Assembly (NCBI GenBank): GCA_014379045.1
Contig: JACMMK010000177.1
Location: 1-12,288 of the forward strand
DNA length: 12,288 nt
Direction: 5' to 3'
From: Burkholderiales bacterium
GTDB lineage: Bacteria > Pseudomonadota > Gammaproteobacteria > Burkholderiales > CAIKXV01
In this document: piece by piece, positions 1 through 5,540 of the stretch
Position numbering within the stretch: position 1 is the stretch's first letter
How the letters are laid out: each line of letters begins with the position of its first letter
Notes under the pieces: model-generated
Databases searched by the model: none
What the model saw: only the letters and a program-made list of their open reading frames with translations
Told to the model about the DNA's origin: nothing
Program-made: the position numbers and the translations under genes

Positions 1-2
1 CT

Positions 3-395
3 CTGGTCAAGCGGCTGCGTGCCGCGATCCCGCTGGCCGGGGTCGTCGGCGAGCGCAAGCCGACATCGGCGCGGCCGGCGACCGATCAGGTGCTCGGCCG
101 CCTCGCGCAGGAGACCGACTGTGTCGTCGCCGCGATGGGCGACTGAGGGTCGTGCACGTCGTGGAGTATCCACGACGCCGTCGAGCTGCGCCGGCGCGGC
201 AAGCCGAGTGCGGTGATCTGCACGACCATGTTCCACGGTCTCGCCCAGGGGCAGTGTCGGGCGCTCGGCATGCCGGACCTGCCGCTGTTCGTGATTCCAC
301 ATCCCCTCGGCGGCCTCACGCGCGATGAGGTCGAGCAACGCGCCGAGCTCGCCTTCGCGCCGCTGCTCGAGTGGATCAAGGGAGGCGCGCGATGA
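3..395 (+). CDS. UGSC-family selenoprotein, 5' end outside window, internal UGA read as Sec
   Basis: One frame runs from the window edge to a TGA at 393-395, interrupted only by a TGA at 144-146. Both sides read as one protein: a Rossmann-like strand segment ending DCVVAAMGD, then the in-frame TGA, then GSCTSWSIHDAVELRRRGKP, then VICTTMFHGLA and the tail motif FVIPHPLGG. GD-[C/U]-GSCTSW-HDA is, as I remember it, the signature of the UGSC family, named after its Sec-Gly-Ser-Cys motif and first found as a selenoprotein in marine metagenomes; many members have Cys at the first position. The C-terminal 83 residues after the TGA show no decay. U-x-x-C suggests a redox-active selenenylsulfide or metal site, but the family's reaction is not established to my knowledge. 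A SECIS-like hairpin follows the TGA. The start lies upstream of the window. The alternative is a Cys-to-stop pseudogene, which the hairpin argues against. Confidence 0.88.
144..146 (+). other. Predicted selenocysteine codon (in-frame UGA)
   Basis: The TGA sits exactly where Cys-containing UGSC homologues have the first cysteine of C-G-S-C; the next codons are GGG TCG TGC (Gly-Ser-Cys). The reading frame is open on both sides without a frame change. Sec incorporation also requires selA, selB, selC and selD, none of which is in this window. Confidence 0.85.
157..177 (+). promoter_or_regulatory. Bacterial SECIS element (hairpin downstream of UGA)
   Basis: CGTCGTGG (157-164) pairs perfectly with CCACGACG (170-177) over 8 bp, leaving the 5-base loop AGTAT. 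The loop carries the G-U dinucleotide near its 5' side (166-167), 20 bases after the UGA. Bacterial SECIS elements recognised by SelB are stem-loops inside the coding region just after the UGA, with a small apical loop holding a conserved G (usually GU) about 16-37 bases downstream. This hairpin meets each of those points. It encodes the conserved TSWSIHDA segment at the same time, so its bases are under double constraint. Confidence 0.85.
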
Positions 396-398
396 GCA

Positions 399-465
399 CG
401 CGAGGCCCGCGGCGAGGGGCCCGTCACCTGGAAGGTGACGGGATCGACGTAGCCGAGTCGGGCTC
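399..465 (+). repeat. 67-bp palindromic direct repeat, copy 1
   Basis: This unit matches 516-582 at 65 of 67 positions (differences at 419 and 431). It is an imperfect palindrome. A central 10-bp stem pairs CCCGTCACCT (420-429) with AGGTGACGGG (433-442) around the loop GGA. Outer arms pair 402-409 with 459-465 (one bulge at 405) and CGGC (410-413) with GCCG (452-455). It starts four bases after the selenoprotein stop codon. The structure resembles a REP/BIME-type or small mobile palindromic element; the family is not identified. Confidence 0.9.
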
Positions 466-515
466 TGGCGCCGACAGCGCAATGGTCGAACACGCACGGA
501 TTCTCGGAGGCGCCC

Positions 516-582
516 CGCGAGGCCCGCGGCGAGGGCCCCGTCACCTGCAAGGTGACGGGATCGACGTAGCCGAGTCGGGCTC
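516..582 (+). repeat. 67-bp palindromic direct repeat, copy 2
   Basis: This is the second copy, offset by exactly 117 bases and in the same orientation as copy 1. The central hairpin is intact, with stem 537-546 pairing 550-559 around the loop GCA. The one-base loop difference (G to C at 548) keeps the stem untouched, and the other change (419/536) lies just outside the central stem. It ends 48 bases before the start of the next gene, so both copies would be transcribed in the leader between the two genes if these form an operon. Confidence 0.9.
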
Positions 583-630
583 GCTCATCGTCGCCAGCGA
601 TCCCTCGATCCGGGATGTTGGAGAAGGACG

Positions 631-1743
631 ATGAGTGGCCTGGTCGCGTGGCTCGAAACACCGGGCCGCACCGTCGACTGCGAGGACGCGCTGGAGGCCG
701 TCCAGTCGTTGTTTCTCGCGCGCGGCTGGACCGACGGGCTGCCGATCATCCCGCCGACCCCCGCACGGGTCGAGGCGGTGCTCGCCTACTGCGACCGCCC
801 GTGGGACGAGCCGTTCATGACGATGCCGCCGCGCTATGCGCCCACGACGGCGGCGCGCATCGCGGCGAACGCGGTGATGGCTGGGCTGCGCCCGTCGCAC
901 TTCCCGCTGGTGCTGGCCGCTTTCGACGCGCTGAACGAGCCGGAATTCAACCTGTACGGCATTCAGGCAACCACGCATCCGTGCACGCCGCTGCTGCTGT
1001 TCGGCGGACCGCTTGCCGTGGAAGCCGGCATCCACGGCGGCAACAACGCTTTCGGCCAGGGCTATCCGGCGAACGCGACGATCGGCCGCGCAGTCCGGCT
1101 CGCCCTGGTGAACATCGGCGGCTCCCTGCCGGGTGTCGGCGACATGGCGACGCAGGGCACGCCGGCCAAGTTTGCGTACTGCTGTTCCGAAAACGAAGCC
1201 GAGAGCCCGTGGGAACCGCTACGCATCGAGCTCGGCCTGCCCGGGGACGCGACGACGGTCACCGTGGTCGCCGCCGAAGGCCCGCACAACATCAACGACC
1301 ACGAGAGCACGACGGCGATCGGCGTGCTGAAGTCGATTGCCGGGACGGTCGCGATCACCGGCGCGAACAACGCCTACCACCCGACGGTGCCGCTCGTGGC
1401 GATCAGCCCCGAGCACGCGCGGACCATCGCCGACGGCGGCTACACCAAGCAGGCGGTGAAGGAATATCTGTACGAGAACGCCAGGCTGCCGCTCGGCCGG
1501 TTCTCGGACGAGAACATCGAGCGGCGGCTTCGCAAACGCTTCCCCGAGCGCTTCGCTAACGCGGGCCCTGAGGCGATGGTGCCCATGGCGCAGTCGCCCG
1601 ACGAGTTCATGGTGGTGGTGGTCGGCGGGGCCGGCAAGCACTCGGCGTACATCCCGACCTTCGGCAGCACGCGGCCGGTGACTAAAGTAGTTGTAACCGC
1701 CGACGGCGTGCCGGCGCGGCGGCTCGACGACTTCCGCGGCTGA
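631..1743 (+). CDS. Conserved protein of unknown function, partner of the UGSC selenoprotein
   Basis: This 370-aa protein begins at an ATG preceded by GAGAAGGACG, a good ribosome site. It has no signal peptide or membrane helix. Conserved-looking blocks are GWTDGLPIIPPTPARVEAVL (residues 32-51), GIQATTHPC (110-118), GGPLAVEAGIHGGNNAFGQG (125-144), NIGGSLPGVGDMATQGTPAK (161-180) and YCCSENEAESPW (183-194), followed by an alpha/beta C-terminal half that ends near VVVVGGAGKHSAYIPTFG. The Gly-rich loops and the His116, Cys118, Cys184 and Cys185 residues could form a binding or redox site. I recall similar proteins encoded beside UGSC genes but cannot assign a reaction. The gene follows the selenoprotein in the same direction and ends 9 bases before the convergent amidohydrolase gene, with no evident terminator between them. 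Confidence 0.8.
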   Translation: MSGLVAWLETPGRTVDCEDALEAVQSLFLARGWTDGLPIIPPTPARVEAVLAYCDRPWDEPFMTMPPRYAPTTAARIAANAVMAGLRPSHFPLVLAAFDALNEPEFNLYGIQATTHPCTPLLLFGGPLAVEAGIHGGNNAFGQGYPANATIGRAVRLALVNIGGSLPGVGDMATQGTPAKFAYCCSENEAESPWEPLRIELGLPGDATTVTVVAAEGPHNINDHESTTAIGVLKSIAGTVAITGANNAYHPTVPLVAISPEHARTIADGGYTKQAVKEYLYENARLPLGRFSDENIERRLRKRFPERFANAGPEAMVPMAQSPDEFMVVVVGGAGKHSAYIPTFGSTRPVTKVVVTADGVPARRLDDFRG

Positions 1744-1752
1744 AGCGTCGGA

Positions 1753-2646
1753 TCAGTCGCTCGCCGCGAAGCCGTACAGTCGCGCCGGATTGTCTACCAG
1801 CACCCGCTGCCTGATTCCGGGATCCGGAAGCCATCCCGCGAGGGCGTCGAACAGCATGCCGTCGTTCGGCACGCGTGCCGGCGCGAACATGTTCGGGTGC
1901 GGCCAGTTGCTGCCCCAGACCACACGGTCCGGCCGCGCGTCGACGATCGCGCGCGCGAGCGGCGCCAGGTCGGCGAACGCCGGCGGGCCGTCGCCCGACA
2001 GCTTGTAGAAGCTCGAGAACTTTACCCAGCGGTCGTCGCGCTCGACGAGCTGGCGGATCAGCGCGCGGGCGGATTCGGAATTGGGACCTTCGCCGGCGCC
2101 CACGCGCGCGAAGTGGTCGAACACGATCGGCGCATCGATGGAACGCAGGCGGTCGGCGTGTTCCGCGACCTCGGCGCTCGCGCCGAAGTGGACCTGCAGA
2201 TGCCAGCCGAACGGCTTGACGCGGGCGGCCATCGATTCGAGCCGCTCCAGCCCGCCGTAACCCTTCACCCGCGTTGACAGTCGCACGCCGCGGAAGCCGG
2301 CGTCGTGCAGCCGCCCGATCTGCGCATCGGTCGCGTCGGCCGCGAGCCCTGCGACCCCGCGCGCGCGATCCTGGCCAAGCTTCGCGATGACATCGATGGT
2401 GGTCGAGTTGTCGTTGCCGTAGACGCTCGCGTTGACCTGCACCGTTCGCTCGATGCCCAGCGCTTCGCACATCGCGACGTAGTCGTCGAGCGTCGCGCCG
2501 TTGGGGGTGTATGTGCGGTTCTCGATCAGCGGATAGCGAGCGGGATCTTCGAACACGTGGCAGTGGCAGTCGGTGGTGCCGGGAGGCAGCGGGACCGAGG
2601 GCTTCGACGGTGAAGGGTCGGGGGGAAGGCACAGGGGAGCCATCAT
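1753..2646 (-). CDS. Amidohydrolase, 2-pyrone-4,6-dicarboxylate lactonase (LigI)-like
   Basis: This 297-aa protein starts at ATG 2646, with GGAGGAAG seven bases upstream; the frame is open further upstream but without a matching ribosome site or homologous-looking residues. It is a TIM-barrel metal-dependent hydrolase of the amidohydrolase_2 type. Visible motifs are the N-terminal TDCHCHVF (25-32, the HxH pair at His28/His30), VNASVYGNDN (71-80), WHLQVHF (148-154), FDHFAR (176-181) and the C-terminal VWGSNWPHPNMFAP (243-256). The family opens lactone rings or cleaves amide or carboxyl groups of small acids. Asn247 sits where LigI-like enzymes usually have Asp. It is last in the cluster, 178 bases after the preceding gene, so it may have its own promoter. 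The exact substrate is unknown. Confidence 0.88.
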   Translation of the reverse strand: MMAPLCLPPDPSPSKPSVPLPPGTTDCHCHVFEDPARYPLIENRTYTPNGATLDDYVAMCEALGIERTVQVNASVYGNDNSTTIDVIAKLGQDRARGVAGLAADATDAQIGRLHDAGFRGVRLSTRVKGYGGLERLESMAARVKPFGWHLQVHFGASAEVAEHADRLRSIDAPIVFDHFARVGAGEGPNSESARALIRQLVERDDRWVKFSSFYKLSGDGPPAFADLAPLARAIVDARPDRVVWGSNWPHPNMFAPARVPNDGMLFDALAGWLPDPGIRQRVLVDNPARLYGFAASD

Positions 2647-2824
2647 GCGAAATCTTCCTCCGGGTAGGCAGCCGTATTCTGATTGCTGGCAGCACTGTCG
2701 CTCGCGCAACAACGCAGTTGAAGTTCGAGTGCAGATCGAGCCAGCGCTTCTGCGCCATCGCCTAGCCGGCGTCATTTCCCATTCCGCCAGTGCTATGGCC
2801 CGAAGTTGCTCCCAGCGCGTAACA
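2647..2824 (-). other. 178-base gap upstream of the amidohydrolase gene
   Basis: This is the largest gap inside the minus-strand cluster. It holds the GGAGGAAG ribosome site of the amidohydrolase gene. I found no convincing terminator hairpin with a T-run and no clear -35/-10 pair. An internal promoter is possible because of the gap size, but the sequence does not show one plainly. Confidence 0.4.
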
Positions 2825-3808
2825 TCAAAACTCGCTCATCAGTATCTTCGCCTTCACGACAAAATCGCCCCAGTACTTCTTCTGCGCAACAAGGAAACTG
2901 CGAAACGCTTCCGGTGACTCACTGGTCACCGCGTCCAGCCCGATGTCCCGCAGCCGGGCGCTGTACTCCGGTTCGGCCGCGATCTGACGCAGTTCCGCAT
3001 GCAGGCGCTGGACGACCGGGCGCGACGACTTCGGCGGGGCGGCAATGCCGAGCCAGGAGATCGCCTCGAAGTCGGGGATGAACTCGCTCATCGCAGGCAC
3101 CTCCGGCAGGTGCGACGAGCGCTTGCCCGTGGTGACGCTAAGCGCACGCAGCTTGCCGGCCCTGACCTGCGAAATCGGGGACGGCAACGAATCGATGAAG
3201 AACGTGATCTGTCCGCCGAGCACGTCGGTGATCGCCTGTGCCGCGCCCTTGTACGGGACATGGATCAGCTGGGTACCGCTGCGCAGGGCAAACAGCTCGC
3301 TGATCAGGTAGGGCGCGCTGCCCTGGCCAAACGAACCGTACGAGAGCTTGCCCGGCTCTTTGCGGGCGCCGGCGACCACGTCCGCGACGGTGCGGTACGG
3401 ACTGTTGGCCGACACCACCATCACATACGGAAACGACACGATCTGCGACACCGGCGCGAAGTCGTCGATCGGATCGAACGGAAAACCCTTGAACAGATTG
3501 GGCGCGAACGTGTGTACCGTCGCCGACATCACGAGGAGCGTATGACCGTCGGGCTGCGCCCGCGCGACCAGGCTCGACCCGATCGTGCCGGTGGCCCCCG
3601 GACGATTGTCGACCAGCACCGGCTGGCCGACGCGCGCGCTGAGCCGCTCGGCGAGATGTCGGGCGACGATGTCGACGGTACCCGCCGGCGTCCACGGCAC
3701 GATCATGCGCAGCGGGCGGTTCGGAAACGCCTGCGCGGCCGCCCCTTGCGCGAGCCCACCCAAAAGCAGCAAGACAACGATCGACGCCCCAGATCCCCTG
3801 CAGAACAT
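2825..3808 (-). CDS. TTT-family (Bug) periplasmic substrate-binding protein
   Basis: This 327-aa extracytoplasmic receptor belongs to the tripartite tricarboxylate transporter family. The start is ATG 3808, six bases after AGGAGGG; a longer frame to 3847 would put 13 odd residues before the signal peptide. A Sec signal peptide spans about residues 1-27 (core IVVLLLLGGLA, cleavage near AQA). Family marks follow: the FPNRPLRMIVPW strand, PAGTVDIVARHLAERL, VGQPVLVDNRPGATGTIGSS, ARAQPDGHTLL, and HVPYKGAAQAITDVLGGQI. Bug receptors bind carboxylates or similar small ligands and hand them to TctA/TctB, which are absent here. The gene starts 42 bases after the HyuB stop codon, suggesting cotranscription and uptake of the substrate or an intermediate of the pathway. 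Confidence 0.93.
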   Translation of the reverse strand: MFCRGSGASIVVLLLLGGLAQGAAAQAFPNRPLRMIVPWTPAGTVDIVARHLAERLSARVGQPVLVDNRPGATGTIGSSLVARAQPDGHTLLVMSATVHTFAPNLFKGFPFDPIDDFAPVSQIVSFPYVMVVSANSPYRTVADVVAGARKEPGKLSYGSFGQGSAPYLISELFALRSGTQLIHVPYKGAAQAITDVLGGQITFFIDSLPSPISQVRAGKLRALSVTTGKRSSHLPEVPAMSEFIPDFEAISWLGIAAPPKSSRPVVQRLHAELRQIAAEPEYSARLRDIGLDAVTSESPEAFRSFLVAQKKYWGDFVVKAKILMSEF

Positions 3809-3850
3809 CTTCAACCCTCCTGGCACGAGAACGCGACGAGTCGGCACCGA

Positions 3851-5524
3851 TCAGCCTGCCGTGTAGCCGTACGCCTCGGCCGCATGTGCCGCGGTGATCA
3901 GTCCATTGCGCAGGTCTTCGGCCACCGCGGCCCGGTCGCGGGTCTTCGGATCTCCATAGCCCCCACCCCCGGGAATGCGGCTGACGATGCGATCGCCGGC
4001 GCGCAGCATCACATGCCGTCCGGCATCGTCGGGCGTGCCCCGGATACTCAGGAAACCCTTCGGCGAGGCGGCGCCACCCGCGATCCCCGAGGGCGGATAG
4101 ATGAACCGGCCACCGCGGAAACTCGCGAGCACATCGCCGCGCGGTCCGAGTTCACCGTCGAGGAAGCGCAGTACGTAGTTCTGTCCCAGCCCGCCGCGGA
4201 AGCGGCCCGGCCCGGCCGAGTCGGTCCAGAGCGATCGTTCCTCGACGATCAGCGGCACTTCACTCTCGATCACTTCGGCCGGGGTGTTGCCGACGTTGTA
4301 CGGAAATGCCAGGCACGAGATGCCGTCGCGCGCCGCCCGTGCACCGAGGCCGCCACTGGCGACGTTGAAGTGCGAGAAGTCGGCGCCATCGGCACGCTTG
4401 CCGAACATGTACTGGCCCCACATCGGCGTCGCGCCGGCGCCGCCACAGACGCGTTCGGGCGCAGCGGTGGCCATCGCCTGCAGCACCATGTCGGGCAAGT
4501 AGTTGCCGACCGCGGTGCGGCCAAATACCGGCGCGGGGAAGCGGCAATTGAGCACGCTGCCCTCCTCCGCCTTCACCTTGATCGCGCGCAGCACGCCTTC
4601 ATTCACCGCGATCGGCAGGTTCAGCACGCAGACCACCGCGAACACGGTGTACGCGCTGGAATAGGTCAGCGTGCAGTTGATCGCCGGCTTCACCTGTGGC
4701 GAGCTGCCGGTGTAGTCGACGGTGATCTCGTCCGCGCCGATGGTCACCGCCGTGCAGATCACCAGCGTCTCGCCACCGACCATGTCGATCTTCGCCTCAT
4801 GCCGGTAGACGCCCATCGGCAGGCGGCCGATCTCGGCACGCGTCAGCGCCTCGCTGCGTTCGATGATCGGATCGGCCAGCGGCTGCAGGTTCGCCCAGCC
4901 CATTTCGACGCAGATATCACGCATGCGCTCGGCGCCGACATGGCATGCAGCCACCTGCGCGGCGAGGTCGCCAATCACCGTCTCGTGCGATCGGACATTC
5001 AATTCGATGAAACCGAGCACGTCGCGGTTGATCTCGCCCCGGCGATAGAATTTCAGCGTCGGGATGCGCAGTCCTTCCTCGTAGTTGTCGAGGCTTTCGG
5101 TGGTCGCGCGCCGTCCACCGATGTCGACGTGGTGGCAGCAGGTGACCACGTAGCCCGCCATCGCGCCTTCATGGAACACCGGCAGCATGATGCTCACGTC
5201 GTTGTGATGGCCGCTGCCGCGCCAGGGATCATTGGCGATCACCATGTCGCCCGGTTCGAGCGTGTGCGGCGGATGCACCTCGATCATGTGCCGGAGCATC
5301 GAGCCGAGCGGGCCACATAGGCCGGGCGTGCTGTCCGGGGTCTGCGCGAGCAGCCGGGCCTGCGCATCGAAGATGCCGCAGCCATAGTCGCCGATGTCGC
5401 GCACCACCGGCGAGAACGAGGTCCTGCGCAGTGTCGAGCCGAGTTCGCCGACGATCGACACCAGTCGGCGCCACAGCATTTCGAGGGTGATCGGATCGAT
5501 CGTTTGCGTCTGTACTGTGTCCAC
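3851..5524 (-). CDS. Hydantoinase B/oxoprolinase family protein (HyuB)
   Basis: This 557-aa protein starts at GTG 5524 with GGAAGGAG six bases upstream, giving MDTVQTQTIDPITLEMLWRR, the usual N-terminus of the family. Core motifs are RDIGDYGCGIFD (42-53), GDMVIANDPW (92-101) followed by RGSGHHNDV, and CCHHVDIGGR (129-138), with the C-terminal PGGGGYGDP signature. Length is typical. HyuB works with HyuA in ATP-dependent cleavage of cyclic imides or lactams (N-methylhydantoinase, 5-oxoprolinase) or in carboxylation (acetone and acetophenone carboxylases). It begins 16 bases after the HyuA stop, so the pair is coupled and most likely forms a complex. The substrate cannot be told from sequence. 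Confidence 0.95.
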   Translation of the reverse strand: MDTVQTQTIDPITLEMLWRRLVSIVGELGSTLRRTSFSPVVRDIGDYGCGIFDAQARLLAQTPDSTPGLCGPLGSMLRHMIEVHPPHTLEPGDMVIANDPWRGSGHHNDVSIMLPVFHEGAMAGYVVTCCHHVDIGGRRATTESLDNYEEGLRIPTLKFYRRGEINRDVLGFIELNVRSHETVIGDLAAQVAACHVGAERMRDICVEMGWANLQPLADPIIERSEALTRAEIGRLPMGVYRHEAKIDMVGGETLVICTAVTIGADEITVDYTGSSPQVKPAINCTLTYSSAYTVFAVVCVLNLPIAVNEGVLRAIKVKAEEGSVLNCRFPAPVFGRTAVGNYLPDMVLQAMATAAPERVCGGAGATPMWGQYMFGKRADGADFSHFNVASGGLGARAARDGISCLAFPYNVGNTPAEVIESEVPLIVEERSLWTDSAGPGRFRGGLGQNYVLRFLDGELGPRGDVLASFRGGRFIYPPSGIAGGAASPKGFLSIRGTPDDAGRHVMLRAGDRIVSRIPGGGGYGDPKTRDRAAVAEDLRNGLITAAHAAEAYGYTAG

Positions 5525-5540
5525 TGCGTGCTCCTTCCGG

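Larger units (their letters stand above)
396..630 (+). other. Spacer between the selenoprotein gene and its partner
   Basis: Apart from the two palindromic repeats this stretch contains a 50-base inter-repeat segment (466-515) and a short leader (583-630) ending in the AGAAGG ribosome site of the next gene. I see no poly-T tract after either hairpin, so they are not classical intrinsic terminators. No gene is supported here. Confidence 0.6.

Noticed and set aside
3..395. Reading the first gene as a pseudogene with a premature stop
   Set aside because: The stop is TGA at the U/C motif position, the downstream part is intact in the same frame, and a fitting SECIS hairpin follows. A nonsense mutation would not explain the hairpin.
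420..442. Intrinsic terminator after the selenoprotein gene
   Set aside because: The 10-bp stem is strong, but the bases after it (ATCGACGTAGCC) hold no T-run. A second copy occurs downstream, which fits a repeat element better.
399..582. CRISPR array
   Set aside because: There are only two repeats, of 67 bp with a long internal hairpin and one 50-base spacer, and no cas genes nearby.
86..661. Minus-strand 191-aa frame containing two GYVDPVT-QVTGPSPRASR blocks
   Set aside because: The internal protein repeat arises because the 67-bp DNA repeats are offset by 117 bases, a multiple of three. The frame overlaps the selenoprotein gene antisense and has no family likeness.
2999..5320. Plus-strand 773-aa open frame
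   Set aside because: It lies antisense to the TTT receptor and HyuB genes, is rich in Arg/His/Asp typical of high-GC shadow frames, and crosses two well-supported genes.
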